Shown here: piece by piece, positions 1-12,207 of the stretch
Position numbering within the stretch: position 1 is the stretch's first letter
Layout: each line of letters starts with the position of its first letter
Assembly (NCBI GenBank): GCA_947630575.1
Contig: CANRIB010000008.1
Location: 1 to 45,334 of the forward strand
DNA from: an uncultured Bacilli bacterium
Lineage (GTDB): Bacteria; Bacillota_I; Bacilli_A; RF39; UBA660
Length of the DNA stretch: 45,334 nucleotides
Reading direction: 5' to 3'
Made by a program: the position numbers and the translations under genes
Notes under the pieces: generated by a model
Told to the model about the DNA's origin: nothing
The model's input: only the letters and a program-made list of their open reading frames with translations
The model's database searches: none

Positions 1-18
1 AACTAAAAACACATAGCT

Positions 19-70
19 ATTCTCAAAGTAAAAACTCATCAATTTAAAAAAGAGCTTTTACTTTGAGAAT
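19..70. repeat. 15-bp perfect inverted repeat (attctcaaagtaaaa / ttttactttgagaat), hairpin upstream of recF
   Basis: Direct reading; arms 19-33 and 56-70. Confidence 0.7.
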
Positions 71-194
71 TAAGAAAGAAGGCGAAATCTTAAAAAACAA
101 CTTTAAATGGCTGCTATTTTATGATATAATATTCTTAGGTATAGGAGTACATTAAAATACCAATTTTTAAAAATCAACAAAGTAGGGGCAAAAA

Positions 195-1283
195 ATGGAA
201 ATTAGAAGTTTAAAATTAATTAATTTTCGTAATTATGAATCTCTTGAACTTAAATTTAGTCCAGAAACCAATATTATTTATGGATTAAATGGTATGGGAA
301 AAACCAATTTAGTTGAAGCGATTTATATTTTAGGTTTAACCAAAACTTTTCGTCTTGGCAATGAAAATGTCATTATCAAAAAAGGTAAAAATATTACTAA
401 GATTGAAGGTTTAATCATGGATAACATCTTAAATAGTTATAAGATAGTTGTAAGTGATAATGGAAAACACATCAAAATTGATAATAATAAGATTTCCAAA
501 GTAAGTGATTATATAACAAAAGTTAATGTTATTTTATTTAACCCCGATGATTTAAAAATAATTAAAGATACTCCTATGACTAGAAGACGCCTTTTAAATA
601 TTGAAATTTCTGGCATTAATAAAGATTATTTATTACTTTTAAATAATTATAATAAACTCTTAAAACAACGAAATTCTTATTTAAAAGCTCTTAGCAAAAA
701 AAATAATTTTAATAGTGAATTCTTAAATATTTTAACAGAAGAACTTATTAATACTGGTCTAAAAATTGTTGATATTCGCCAAGCTTTTATAGCTAATATA
801 AATAAGTATATCTCTGATATTTATTTTAAAATCACTAACAAAGGTCATTTATCGTTAAATTATAAAAGTGAATATAAAAATAAAACGAAAGACCAACTAC
901 TAAATATCTATGAGAAAAATATTTCCCGGGAAATAATTATGGGTAAAACTCTGTTTGGACCTCAACATGATGATATTGAATTCATTGTTGATAAAGAAAT
1001 AGTTAAAGAATTTTCTTCAGTTGGCGAACAAAAAAACAGTGTAATTGCCTTTAAACTCGCCGAAATAAAAAATATTGAGGATAATTTAAATAAAAAGCCT
1101 ATTCTCATATTAGATGATTTATTTAGTGAATTAGACCAAGAAAAAATAAATAATATCTTAACATTACTTGATGATAAGTTACAAACATTTATAACTACTA
1201 CGGAAATAGATTTTGTTGACCCTAAATTACTCGCCAAATCTAAAATATTTCATGTTATAAATGGCAAAGTAAAGGAGGAATAA
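195..1283 (+). CDS. recF: DNA replication and repair protein RecF
   Basis: GLNGMGKTNLVEAIY Walker A, N-terminal LINFRNYESLEL, C-terminal PILILDDLFSELD; located upstream of gyrB. Confidence 0.97.
   Translation: MEIRSLKLINFRNYESLELKFSPETNIIYGLNGMGKTNLVEAIYILGLTKTFRLGNENVIIKKGKNITKIEGLIMDNILNSYKIVVSDNGKHIKIDNNKISKVSDYITKVNVILFNPDDLKIIKDTPMTRRRLLNIEISGINKDYLLLLNNYNKLLKQRNSYLKALSKKNNFNSEFLNILTEELINTGLKIVDIRQAFIANINKYISDIYFKITNKGHLSLNYKSEYKNKTKDQLLNIYEKNISREIIMGKTLFGPQHDDIEFIVDKEIVKEFSSVGEQKNSVIAFKLAEIKNIEDNLNKKPILILDDLFSELDQEKINNILTLLDDKLQTFITTTEIDFVDPKLLAKSKIFHVINGKVKEE
921..934. promoter_or_regulatory. Noc-binding-site-like palindrome ATTTCCCGGGAAAT (inside recF)
   Basis: Exact match to the 14-bp consensus known for B. 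subtilis Noc. Confidence 0.75.
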
Positions 1284-1366
1284 AGGTTGAAAATAAAATT
1301 TAATTTTTGAGACACGCCAAAAATCGTCAATGAAGACGTTAAAATAAGCAAACAATCGTTCTTTGA

Positions 1367-1385
1367 AATAGTAAATTGTTATCAG
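1367..1385. repeat. 19-bp inverted repeat, left copy (aatagtaaattgttatcag)
   Basis: Exact reverse complement of 2862-2880. Confidence 0.9.
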
Positions 1386-2632
1386 TTATTCTGCGTAACA
1401 GTATAACCTAACTTAGTTGAATAAGAAATCATATCATCAGTATTTTTAATGGATTTGTTATGCTTTTTAATTTTTTGATTAAGAAGTTTATCGAATCTAT
1501 CGTTATCAAAAGGCACTTTATTGTTAAGTATATGAAAAGCACAAGTTAAAAGAAACCTTGCAATAGCAATAATAGCTTTCTTGTGACCACGACGTTTTTT
1601 AATCGATTCATATCTGGCTTTGATATAAGGACAAGATTTATCTTTAATAGCATTTAAAGCACATTCAACAAGTAAAGGTTTAATGTACTGTCCAGCTTTG
1701 ATAATTCTAACAGATTGCTTCTTACCAGCAGATTCTTTGCATCTAGGAGTAAGACCAGCCCATGAACAAAGATGCTTATCATCAATAAAAGTATTCATAT
1801 CTGTCCCAATTTCTGCTATAATAAATATTGCTGAAGTTTCATTAATGCCTGGAATAGATAAAAGCAAATTAAGTTCTTCAGTATATTTAACAGTTAGTTT
1901 TAAAACTTGTTGTTCAATTAAATCAATACAATTATTAATTGAATCATAATGTTTTAAACAAACAGACATTTTTGATGATTGAGACTCATCAAAAATACCA
2001 TTGATAGATTTTAAAATATCTTCAGGTGATGATTTCAAATTTTTACGAAGTAATGGAGTAATATCTTCTAAAGTTAAGTTAGGGTTAGAAAGCATTAACT
2101 TTAGAATTGATTGAGATGTTTTGCCAAACACATCAGTTACAACATTAGCAATTTGAACATTAGAAACTGTAAGAGAATTTTGAAATCTATTTTTTTCTGA
2201 AGAGCGCATATTAACAAGTTTAAAACGATAACGCATTAAATCACGAAGTTGTCTAATATCAGCAGGAGGGATAAAAGAAGGTTCGACAAGACCATATTTA
2301 AATAAGTCAACAATTCTAATAGAATCACGTTTATCAGTTTTTTTGCCAGGAATACTTCTAACATATTTAGGGTGGGAAAGAATACAATGACATTTTTCTT
2401 CTAAAATATTATAAACAGGAATCCAATACTTACCAGTAGATTCCATACAAACATCTAAAGTATCATTCTCGACTAACCAATCACGACATTTAATTAAATC
2501 ATCAGTAAAAGTAGAGAAAGTTTTTAATTGATAATTGGTAACATCATGTTCATCGGTTTTAGCAATTCTCACAACAATATTCTTTTTATGAACATCAATA
2601 CCGGCACAGTTTTTATAAATAGTTTTGAACAT
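1382..2632 (-). CDS. IS110-family transposase (DEDD/RuvC-like plus transposase_20 domain)
   Basis: GIDVHKKN, CMESTGKYW, KTDKRDSIRI, LLSIPGINETSA, AGLTPRCKESAGK; start set at MFKTIYKN with upstream aggag. Confidence 0.93.
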   Translation of the reverse strand: MFKTIYKNCAGIDVHKKNIVVRIAKTDEHDVTNYQLKTFSTFTDDLIKCRDWLVENDTLDVCMESTGKYWIPVYNILEEKCHCILSHPKYVRSIPGKKTDKRDSIRIVDLFKYGLVEPSFIPPADIRQLRDLMRYRFKLVNMRSSEKNRFQNSLTVSNVQIANVVTDVFGKTSQSILKLMLSNPNLTLEDITPLLRKNLKSSPEDILKSINGIFDESQSSKMSVCLKHYDSINNCIDLIEQQVLKLTVKYTEELNLLLSIPGINETSAIFIIAEIGTDMNTFIDDKHLCSWAGLTPRCKESAGKKQSVRIIKAGQYIKPLLVECALNAIKDKSCPYIKARYESIKKRRGHKKAIIAIARFLLTCAFHILNNKVPFDNDRFDKLLNQKIKKHNKSIKNTDDMISYSTKLGYTVTQNN

Positions 2633-2861
2633 AACAATCTCCTTTCTATATAAATTTTTGTTATGCAGGCATTGACTGATAATCTTTAATTCTGAAACAG
2701 AGAAATTGTTTACCAAATATAAGGTTCCGTGCTCTATAATATAAGTTATAAAAACTTAAAGGCACACTCATTTGTACTCCAGAGAAAATCGACATATATA
2801 AAAATACGGGATATAAGAAAAAGACTTATCGCCACTCACCTCCCCATGTTCTGTAGTATAC
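2633..2861 (-). other. Non-coding 5' end of the IS110 element; candidate bridge-RNA region
   Basis: About 230 nt between transposase start and inverted repeat; position matches bridge RNAs of IS110-group elements; no structure computed. Confidence 0.35.
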
Positions 2862-2880
2862 CTGATAACAATTTACTATT
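2862..2880. repeat. 19-bp inverted repeat, right copy (ctgataacaatttactatt)
   Basis: Exact reverse complement of 1367-1385. Confidence 0.9.
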
Positions 2881-2932
2881 ATATCAAAAAAGGACAAAAT
2901 AAAATATATTTTCATGTTCGTTTGTGGCTTAA

Positions 2933-4882
<1,950 letters not shown>

Positions 4883-4893
4883 GAGGTGTTTAA

Positions 4894-7341
4894 ATGGATA
4901 GATTAGAAAAAAACAATATTGTTAAAGAAGTAAAAGACTCATTTCTTGAATATTCTATGAGTGTTATTGTGGCCCGTGCCCTTCCCGATTTACGAGATGG
5001 TCTAAAGCCTGTTCATCGTCGAATTCTATATTCAATGTATGAATCTGGTTATACTCCCGATAAACCGCATAAAAAAAGTGCTCGTATTGTCGGTGATGTT
5101 ATGGGTAAATATCACCCTCATGGGGATTCTAGTATCTATGAAGCAATGGTTCGTATGGCTCAAGATTTTAGCTATCGTTATATGCTAGTAGATGGTCATG
5201 GTAACTTTGGTAACATTGAAGGTTATGGTGCCGCTGCCATGCGTTATACCGAATCCAGATTATCTAAAATATCACTAGAATTATTAAGAGATATTAGAAA
5301 AGATACAGTAAATTTTACTCCCAATTTTGATGAATCAGAACAAGAACCTGAAATATTACCATCAAGATTTCCTAATATTTTAGTAAATGGAACTACTGGT
5401 ATTGCCGTTGGTATGGCCACTAATATTCCTCCACATAATCTTGGTGAAGTAATCGATGGCTGTGTTGCTTATATAGACAATCCTGATATTGATACCGATG
5501 GTTTAATGCAGTATATTAAAGGTCCTGATTTCCCAACTGGTGCTATAATTCTTGGGAACTCTGGCATTAAAAAAGCTTATGAAACTGGTCGTGGCAGTAT
5601 CACAATTCGTTCTCGCGCAGAAATCGAAGAAAAAAATGGCCGAGAATATATAGTTATTTCTGAAGTTCCCTATGGAATTAATACTTTAGAATTAAAAAAT
5701 AAAGTCGCCGAACTAGTTCATAATAAAGTATTAGATGGTATTACCGATTATCACGTTGATTTAAAAGAAGGCGTTAAAATAACTATTACTTTAAGAAAAG
5801 ATGCGAATGCGCAAGTTATTTTAAATAAACTTTATAAACATACTGCCTTTCAAACTACCTATGGTATTATCTTCCTAATGCTCGACAATGGAGTTCCAAA
5901 AACTTTAGGTTTAAAAGATATTATCTCTAAATACATAGATTATCAAAAAGAAATAATTATTCGTCGTACTAAATTTGATTTAGATAAAGCGGAAAAACGT
6001 GTTCATATCTTAGAAGGTTTAAAAATCGCCTTAGATCACATTGACGAAGTAATAAAACTAATTCGTGGCTCTAAATCTGACGAAGAAGCCAAACAAGGCT
6101 TAATGGATAGATTTGGCCTCTCAGACGTCCAAGCCGAAGCAATCCTTGAAATGCGTCTAAGAAGATTAACAGGTTTAGAAAGAGATAAAATAGAAGAAGA
6201 ATTAAATGAATTGTTAAAGCTTATTGAAGAATTAAGAAGTATATTAGCTTCCGAAGAAAAAGTATTAAGCATCATTAAAGAAGAATTACTTGAAATAAAA
6301 GATAAATATGGAGATAAACGTCGTACTGATATAGATATGAGTGCTATTGAATATATTGAAGACGAATCACTTATCCCAGAAGAAGATATCCTAATCGCCT
6401 TAACTAATAAAGGTTATATTAAACGTACTACCAGTGATACATTTAAAGCTCAAAAACGTGGTGGTATGGGTATAAAAGGTATGACAACCAATGAAGAAGA
6501 TTTTGTTGAACATATGATTAATTTAAGTAGTCATGATTATTTACTCTTCTTTACTAATAAAGGAAAAGTATATCGCTTAAAAGGATACGAAATACCAGAA
6601 TTTAATCGTCAATCCAAAGGCTTACCAATCATTAATCTACTCCAAATAGATAAAGATGAAAGTATTAATACAATGTTAAGTGTAACCCCACAAGAAGATA
6701 CTAAATTCCTTCTATTTGTTACTAAAAAAGGCTTAGTCAAAAAGACCGCGATAAGCGAATTTGAGAACATACGTACGTCTGGCAAAATATGTATTAATCT
6801 AAAATCTTCCGACGAATTATTAGCCGTCAAAAAGACCAATGGTAATAACTATGTTCTTTTAGGCAGTGAAACTGGTCGTATGGTTAAGTTCCGTGAAAAA
6901 CATATTAGAGCTATGGGTAGAACAGCCAGTGGAGTAAAAGGTATCAATCTAGATGGCAGCAAATGTGTTTGTGCCGAAGTAGTAACAGAAGAAGATAAAA
7001 TATTGTTGGTAACTGAGAAAGGATATGGAAAAAAGACTTTAGTAAAAGAATTTAGAGAAACAAGTCGTGGTAGTAAAGGTGTAAAAGCCCTTAATATCAC
7101 TGAAAAAAATGGTAATATCTCCTCAGTAAAAACAGTTGATGAATCTAAAGAACTTATTATAATGACAAATACTGGAACAACTATGAGGATGTCTTTAGAA
7201 CAAATAAACACTTTAAGTCGTGTAACTCAAGGAGTTAGATTAATAAATCTAAAAGATGATCAATACGTAACAACAATTAGTTTAGTAGATAAACAACCAG
7301 AAGAAGAGCAAATAGAAGAAAGTAATGCTGAAACTGAATAA
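4894..7341 (+). CDS. gyrA: DNA gyrase subunit A
   Basis: [34 protein letters not shown], GyrA-box-like [10 protein letters not shown]. Confidence 0.97.
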   Translation: MDRLEKNNIVKEVKDSFLEYSMSVIVARALPDLRDGLKPVHRRILYSMYESGYTPDKPHKKSARIVGDVMGKYHPHGDSSIYEAMVRMAQDFSYRYMLVDGHGNFGNIEGYGAAAMRYTESRLSKISLELLRDIRKDTVNFTPNFDESEQEPEILPSRFPNILVNGTTGIAVGMATNIPPHNLGEVIDGCVAYIDNPDIDTDGLMQYIKGPDFPTGAIILGNSGIKKAYETGRGSITIRSRAEIEEKNGREYIVISEVPYGINTLELKNKVAELVHNKVLDGITDYHVDLKEGVKITITLRKDANAQVILNKLYKHTAFQTTYGIIFLMLDNGVPKTLGLKDIISKYIDYQKEIIIRRTKFDLDKAEKRVHILEGLKIALDHIDEVIKLIRGSKSDEEAKQGLMDRFGLSDVQAEAILEMRLRRLTGLERDKIEEELNELLKLIEELRSILASEEKVLSIIKEELLEIKDKYGDKRRTDIDMSAIEYIEDESLIPEEDILIALTNKGYIKRTTSDTFKAQKRGGMGIKGMTTNEEDFVEHMINLSSHDYLLFFTNKGKVYRLKGYEIPEFNRQSKGLPIINLLQIDKDESINTMLSVTPQEDTKFLLFVTKKGLVKKTAISEFENIRTSGKICINLKSSDELLAVKKTNGNNYVLLGSETGRMVKFREKHIRAMGRTASGVKGINLDGSKCVCAEVVTEEDKILLVTEKGYGKKTLVKEFRETSRGSKGVKALNITEKNGNISSVKTVDESKELIIMTNTGTTMRMSLEQINTLSRVTQGVRLINLKDDQYVTTISLVDKQPEEEQIEESNAETE

Positions 7342-7434
7342 GTAAGCATTCCTTTTTTTTTTGCCTAAAAATAACTTTAATAGTATAAAAGAAAAAATGT
7401 TGATAACTAATAAAAGATATGGAAAATATCAAAA

Positions 7435-7450
7435 GGTTTCACGTGAAACA
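7435..7450. promoter_or_regulatory. parS-like site 1 (gGTTTCACGTGAAACA, one mismatch in 16)
   Basis: Matches the ParB/Spo0J parS palindrome except for the first base. Confidence 0.7.
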
Positions 7451-7587
7451 TTAAAATCACATCACCGATTGCTTTATTACGGAATTTAAGAAAAATCCTC
7501 TGGATTTGTTATTAAAATAAAAGAAAACTGCCCTACTAATTAATAAAAATTTGAAAAATTTATATATTAAATTAAAGTTATAAACAA

Positions 7588-7603
7588 TGTTTCACGTGAA
7601 ACA
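7588..7603. promoter_or_regulatory. parS-like site 2 (TGTTTCACGTGAAACA)
   Basis: Perfect 16-bp palindrome. Confidence 0.85.
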
Positions 7604-7764
7604 TTGCTTTAAAAAACAAAAAATATTAAAACTATAAAAATTAAAATATTCAATAAAAAATATTTTTTAAAAATAATAAAAACAAATAACAAAAAATTAT
7701 AATTATTTAAATAAAAATATTTATTTGCTTTAAAAAAAGTAAATAAGTTCAAACTTACTAACAA

Positions 7765-7780
7765 TGTTTCACGTGAAACA
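7765..7780. promoter_or_regulatory. parS-like site 3 (TGTTTCACGTGAAACA)
   Basis: Perfect 16-bp palindrome. Confidence 0.85.
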
Positions 7781-7880
7781 TCAAAAAGCATCCTTTCTAT
7801 TTTTAAATTACTAATAAGTTTCTAATATTAAAGCAAAAAACAAAACTAATTTAAATATAAACCAAAAAAGTTATAAACAA

Positions 7881-7896
7881 TGTTTCACGTGAAACA
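7881..7896. promoter_or_regulatory. parS-like site 4 (TGTTTCACGTGAAACA)
   Basis: Perfect 16-bp palindrome. Confidence 0.85.
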
Positions 7897-7958
7897 TTGT
7901 TTTATATAAAAACAACTTTAATATTTTGTTTGATTAAATGTAAAATTTTTAAAAAATA

Positions 7959-7974
7959 TGTTTCACGTGAAACA
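7959..7974. promoter_or_regulatory. parS-like site 5 (TGTTTCACGTGAAACA)
   Basis: Perfect 16-bp palindrome. Confidence 0.85.
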
Positions 7975-8015
7975 TTACTCTTGCCAAAAAGAAAATTTTG
8001 TGGTACATTTATATT

Positions 8016-8094
8016 GTGCAACAAATATATTGTAAACTGGTCAGGACTGGAAAGTAGCAGCCACATCAATCTCTATTTGTGTGCACCTTTTTTT
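8016..8094 (+). ncRNA. ffs: Small bacterial signal recognition particle RNA (4.5S-type)
   Basis: GGTCAGGACTGGAAAGTAGCAGCC core with GGAA tetraloop; closing stem gtgcaacaaata/tatttgtgtgcac; T-run at the 3' end; adjacent to tadA-dnaX. Confidence 0.88.
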
Positions 8095-8108
8095 ATGGAG
8101 GAATATAT

Positions 8109-8534
8109 ATGGAAGAACAATATTTCAAGATTCTTTTAAAATTAGCTCATAAAGCCGCCCGGAAAAGAGAAGTTCCAGTCAGTGCCCTAATTGTAAAGGA
8201 TAATAAAATTATTGCCAAGTATTATAATACAAGAAAATCTAAAAAAAATGTGTGCAACCATGCGGAAATGTTAGTAATTAAAAAAGCCAGTAGAAAATTA
8301 AAAGATTGGCGTCTTAATAATTGTGATTTATATGTTACTTTAAAACCCTGTCCTATGTGTGAATCCGCTATTAAACAAGCCCGTATATCCAATGTTTATT
8401 ATTTACTAGATAAATTAGATTTTAAAAAAGAATATTCTAAAACTAAATTTGCTAAAGCAAACATAAGTACGCTTGAAAAAGAATATTCTCAACAATTAAA
8501 GGATTTTTTTGCGATTATTCGGGACAAATCCTAA
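8109..8534 (+). CDS. tadA: tRNA-specific adenosine deaminase / nucleoside deaminase
   Basis: HAEMLVIKKA and PCPMCESAI zinc motifs; start set at MEEQYFK, because ORF start 8079 lies inside the SRP RNA. Confidence 0.9.
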   Translation: MEEQYFKILLKLAHKAARKREVPVSALIVKDNKIIAKYYNTRKSKKNVCNHAEMLVIKKASRKLKDWRLNNCDLYVTLKPCPMCESAIKQARISNVYYLLDKLDFKKEYSKTKFAKANISTLEKEYSQQLKDFFAIIRDKS

Positions 8535-8565
8535 TATATATGATATAATTAAATCGGTGATTAAA

Positions 8566-10197
8566 ATGGATTACAAAGTACTATATCGCAAATACCGTCC
8601 TACAGATTTTTCAAGTATAATCGGCCAAGACTATATGATTTCCATTTTAAGAAACTCTATTAAAAATAATAAAATATCTCATGCTTATATTTTTTCAGGT
8701 CCTCGTGGAACTGGTAAGACAAGTACTGCCAAAGTATTTGCTAAAGCCATTAATTGCCTCAATCCCACTGAAAATGGGCCTTGCCTTAACTGTGAAAGCT
8801 GTAAAAACTTTCAAGAAAATGCTGATATTATTGAAATTGATGCCGCCTCCAACAATGGTGTTGACGAAATTCGAGAAATTATTAACAATATAAAGTTAGC
8901 TCCTGCTTATTCTAAATATAAAGTCTATATTATTGACGAAGTGCATATGCTAAGTACTAGTGCCTTCAATGCTTTATTATTAACCCTAGAAGAGCCACCT
9001 AAACACGTCGTATTTATCTTAGCAACTACAAATATTGAAGCAGTACCTATAACTATCCTTTCTCGTTGTCAAAGGTTTGATTTTCATAAAATATCTTTGC
9101 CGGACATAGTTAAGCGCTTGGAATATGTGGTAAATACCGAAAAAATAGATATTGATTCTGATGCATTAGAAGAAATTGCCTACATAAGTGATGGAGGCCT
9201 TCGCGATGCTCTAAGCATTTTAGACCAACTATCAAGTAATAATAGTAAAGTTACTATAAATGAAGTCATTGCTCATTTTGGTTCTGTATCTAATAAACAA
9301 ATTAATGATTTATATAATTGCCTTCTAAATAACAATATTAAAGACTTTGTTACAATGATGGATAATTTCAAAAATCTTGCCATAGACTATAAACTTCTTA
9401 TCAAAAAGTTACTTGAAAAAATTGAAAAAGAAGCTATTTTATGTAAAAAAGAAAACAATTATCAAGGATTACCTTATAATTTATTAAAAGATATGGCTTT
9501 TGAATTAGCAAGTATCTCTAACTATATCAATATTAACATTAATCCCTATCTTTTAATTGAAATAACTCTTCTAAATTATTTCCCGGGAAATAATTTAAAA
9601 TCTCCATCTTCTCCAACTGAAATTTCTAAACATAATGAAACACCAGTTCCAGTTGTTAATGAACCAAAACCCCAACAAAAAGAAATACCCCATTCTAGTC
9701 CTAAAAATATAGTCAATCCCGTCGATCCCGAACTAGAAAACCTGATAAATATTCGCCTCAATAATTGCTTCTGTGGTGCTACCAAAGAAAATTTACAAAC
9801 CATTCGCAGTTATTGGCCTGATTTTATCACTGATTTTTCGGATAAGAAAATCTTAAATCTGATTATTGATAGTAACATTGCCGCGGCCAGTGATAAAATA
9901 ATCATTATAACTAATCCCCTTGAAGGAACTGTTAATCTAATTAATAAAGAATTAACGAAAATCGCATCTGAATTTAATAATAAATTTAATACATCATATA
10001 AATTTATCGCCTTAACGGACTATCGCTGGCAGCAAGAAAGGCAAAAATATATTAATAATTTAAAAAATAAAGTATCATATACCTATATGGAAGAACCTCC
10101 ATCAGACCAAACATCTGAAAAGAATAGTCCTCCCATAGATAGTATAGAAAAAGTTGCTTTAGATATATTTGATAAAGATAAAATAGAAATAGAATAA
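8566..10197 (+). CDS. dnaX: DNA polymerase III subunit gamma/tau
   Basis: YRKYRPTDFSSIIGQD, SGPRGTGKTSTAK, CLNCESCKNF zinc motif; start set at MDYKVLYRKYRP. Confidence 0.96.
   Translation: MDYKVLYRKYRPTDFSSIIGQDYMISILRNSIKNNKISHAYIFSGPRGTGKTSTAKVFAKAINCLNPTENGPCLNCESCKNFQENADIIEIDAASNNGVDEIREIINNIKLAPAYSKYKVYIIDEVHMLSTSAFNALLLTLEEPPKHVVFILATTNIEAVPITILSRCQRFDFHKISLPDIVKRLEYVVNTEKIDIDSDALEEIAYISDGGLRDALSILDQLSSNNSKVTINEVIAHFGSVSNKQINDLYNCLLNNNIKDFVTMMDNFKNLAIDYKLLIKKLLEKIEKEAILCKKENNYQGLPYNLLKDMAFELASISNYINININPYLLIEITLLNYFPGNNLKSPSSPTEISKHNETPVPVVNEPKPQQKEIPHSSPKNIVNPVDPELENLINIRLNNCFCGATKENLQTIRSYWPDFITDFSDKKILNLIIDSNIAAASDKIIIITNPLEGTVNLINKELTKIASEFNNKFNTSYKFIALTDYRWQQERQKYINNLKNKVSYTYMEEPPSDQTSEKNSPPIDSIEKVALDIFDKDKIEIE
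9578..9591. promoter_or_regulatory. Noc-binding-site-like palindrome ATTTCCCGGGAAAT (inside dnaX)
   Basis: Exact match; symmetry extends to aattATTTCCCGGGAAATaatt. Confidence 0.8.
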
Positions 10198-10215
10198 AGA
10201 AAGAAGGAAAATAAA

Positions 10216-10512
10216 ATGAATATGCAAAATCTTATGGCTCAAGCCCAAAAAATGCAAAGAGATATTACTAAAAAGAAAGAAGAACTAGATAATTCTAGCT
10301 TTGAAGGCTCATCTGAATGGGTTAAAGTAACAATAAATGGTAAAAAAGAATTACAAAATATTAAAATAACTTATGAAGGTGTAATTGAAGATGATGATAA
10401 AGAAGCTTTAGAAGATATGATTAAAATTGCAATGCAAGACGCTACCAAAAAGGTTGATAAAGCATTTGACGAAAAAATGGGAGCATATGGCTCATTAGGT
10501 GGCTTATTCTAA
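10216..10512 (+). CDS. ybaB: YbaB/EbfC family nucleoid-associated protein
   Basis: MNMQNLMAQAQKMQ start, C-terminal GSLGGLF; dnaX-ybaB-recR order. Confidence 0.95.
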   Translation: MNMQNLMAQAQKMQRDITKKKEELDNSSFEGSSEWVKVTINGKKELQNIKITYEGVIEDDDKEALEDMIKIAMQDATKKVDKAFDEKMGAYGSLGGLF

Positions 10513-11114
10513 TGAACTATCCTAAAGATTTAGAAAAACTAATCAGTTATTATCAAAAATTACCAGGTATTGGTGAAAAAAGTGCGGAACGTTTAGCCTT
10601 ATCTACCATTGAATTTAGTGATGATGAAATAACGGAATTTAGTGATACTCTCATGAACGCTAAAAAAAACTTAACTCGTTGTAGTATCTGTGGCAATATC
10701 GCTGATGAAGAACATTGTACTATTTGTCGCGATGAAACTCGTAATAAAAATCTCATATGTGTTGTTGAAGAATTTAAAAATATCGCCCCTTTTGAAAAAT
10801 CGGGTAAATATAATGGCACATATCATGTTTTAAATGGTTTAATTTCTCCCATTGACGATATTGGCCCTGAAGATATTAATCTTCCTAGTCTTTTAACTAG
10901 ATTAGATAGTCTTGAAGACCCCGAATTAATTTTAGCTTTAAAACCAACCGTGGAAGGTGAAGCAACAACTTTATATATTAAAAAAATATTAGAAAAGAAA
11001 AAAGTAACCATCTCTCGCCTTTCCTATGGTATTCCTATGGGTGCCGAAATAGATTATTTAGATAATGTTACTTTAGAAAAAGCCTTAGAAGATCGTAAAA
11101 AAATATCTGAATAA
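10512..11114 (+). CDS. recR: Recombination protein RecR
   Basis: KLPGIGEKSAERLA, zinc finger CSICGNIADEEHCTIC, Toprim region. Confidence 0.96.
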   Translation: MNYPKDLEKLISYYQKLPGIGEKSAERLALSTIEFSDDEITEFSDTLMNAKKNLTRCSICGNIADEEHCTICRDETRNKNLICVVEEFKNIAPFEKSGKYNGTYHVLNGLISPIDDIGPEDINLPSLLTRLDSLEDPELILALKPTVEGEATTLYIKKILEKKKVTISRLSYGIPMGAEIDYLDNVTLEKALEDRKKISE

Positions 11115-11142
11115 CCCAAAGAATAACATCATATTATTTAAT

Positions 11143-11337
11143 GTGATGCTTATGATAAATAAAGTAGTAAAAATAGTAAAAAAATTATGTCTAGCATTTA
11201 TTATGCTTTATGGTTTAAATTTAATTTTAGCATCAATCGATGTTTTCATCCCTATTAATGTTATAACGCTTATTGTTGTAACTCTTTTAGGTACCCCTAG
11301 CATTTTAGGTTTAGTCGTAATTTTTTTCCTAATTTAA
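11143..11337 (+). CDS. bofA: BofA-like (pro-sigmaK processing inhibitor family) small membrane protein
   Basis: C-terminal pattern IPINVITLIVVTLLGTPSILGLVVI resembles BofA; located after recR as in B. subtilis. Confidence 0.65.
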   Translation: MMLMINKVVKIVKKLCLAFIMLYGLNLILASIDVFIPINVITLIVVTLLGTPSILGLVVIFFLI

Positions 11338-11349
11338 TAGGTGGTATAT

Positions 11350-12207
11350 ATGTTTGAAAACAACAATTTGCAAGAATTAGTAACTAAATATCATGAGAAC
11401 AAGCTCGCTCATGCTTATTTAATTGAAACAAATAACCTAGAAAAAGCTTTACTTGATTTAAAAAAACTAATTAAAGTTCTTAATTGTCCTGAAGAATTTA
11501 AAGCCCCTTGCACTATGTGTAATCTTTGTAATTTAATTAATTTAAGCAATCTTCCTAGTCTTAAAATCATTTATCCTGATGGCACCGGTATTAAAAAAAA
11601 TCAAATTGAAGAACTAAAACAAAATTTTAATACTATTCCCATTTATAGTAAATATAATACTTATATTATTATGAACGCCGATAAACTTAATTCCAGTAGT
11701 GCTAATGCTATGTTAAAATTTGTTGAAGAACCAACTCCCGGCATATTAGGTTTCTTCTTAACTACCAATAAAGATATTATGATTGATACCATTAAAAGTC
11801 GTTGTCAAACAATTACTCTAACTTATCCCACAAGTTCTCTCGAAGATTCTTTAAATATTACGAAAGAAGAATATGCCAAATATAAAGAAATAATTCCTAA
11901 GTATTTAGATTATTTGCAAAAATCTCATTTAGACAATAAAAATGAACTTTTATTATCTTGCCCCAATCGTGGTGATATTGAAATAATATTAAAACTTATT
12001 TTATCTTTATATTATAATTATTTTTTAAAATTAACTAATCAAGAATATGACGAAAACATTATATCAATTTATCCCTTAACAGAAAATTTATCAGAAATTA
12101 ATCAAAAACTTCAAATTATCACTAAAATTTTAACAAATATGAGTTATAATGTAAGTATGGAATTAATATTAGATAAATTCAATTTAGAAATGCGAGGTAT
12201 CTCATGA
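11350..12207 (+). CDS. holB: DNA polymerase III delta' subunit
   Basis: LAHAYLIETNN, zinc-like CTMCNLCN, ANAMLKFVEEPTPG; start set at MFENNNLQ after aggtgg. Confidence 0.85.
   Translation: MFENNNLQELVTKYHENKLAHAYLIETNNLEKALLDLKKLIKVLNCPEEFKAPCTMCNLCNLINLSNLPSLKIIYPDGTGIKKNQIEELKQNFNTIPIYSKYNTYIIMNADKLNSSSANAMLKFVEEPTPGILGFFLTTNKDIMIDTIKSRCQTITLTYPTSSLEDSLNITKEEYAKYKEIIPKYLDYLQKSHLDNKNELLLSCPNRGDIEIILKLILSLYYNYFLKLTNQEYDENIISIYPLTENLSEINQKLQIITKILTNMSYNVSMELILDKFNLEMRGIS

Larger units (their letters stand above)
1367..2880 (-). mobile_element. IS110-family insertion sequence between recF and gyrB (ends approximate)
   Basis: IS110-type transposase CDS bounded by a 19-bp perfect inverted repeat. 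Confidence 0.8.

Noticed and set aside
962-1237. Antisense ORF inside recF (likewise 4555-4842, 6036-6275, 6609-6839, 6849-7211, 10553-10819, 10823-11011, 16837-17025, 24677-24901, 26340-26546, 41054-41275)
   Set aside because: Fully contained on the opposite strand of well-supported genes; serine/leucine-rich shadow translations.
7609-7791. 60-aa minus-strand ORF MLFDVSRETLLVSLN...
   Set aside because: VSRETL is a translation of a parS palindrome and the rest is AT-rich low-complexity intergenic DNA; no RBS or family signal.
7897-8139. 80-aa plus-strand ORF between parS sites and tadA
   Set aside because: Overlaps a parS site, the SRP RNA and the tadA start; explained by non-coding features.
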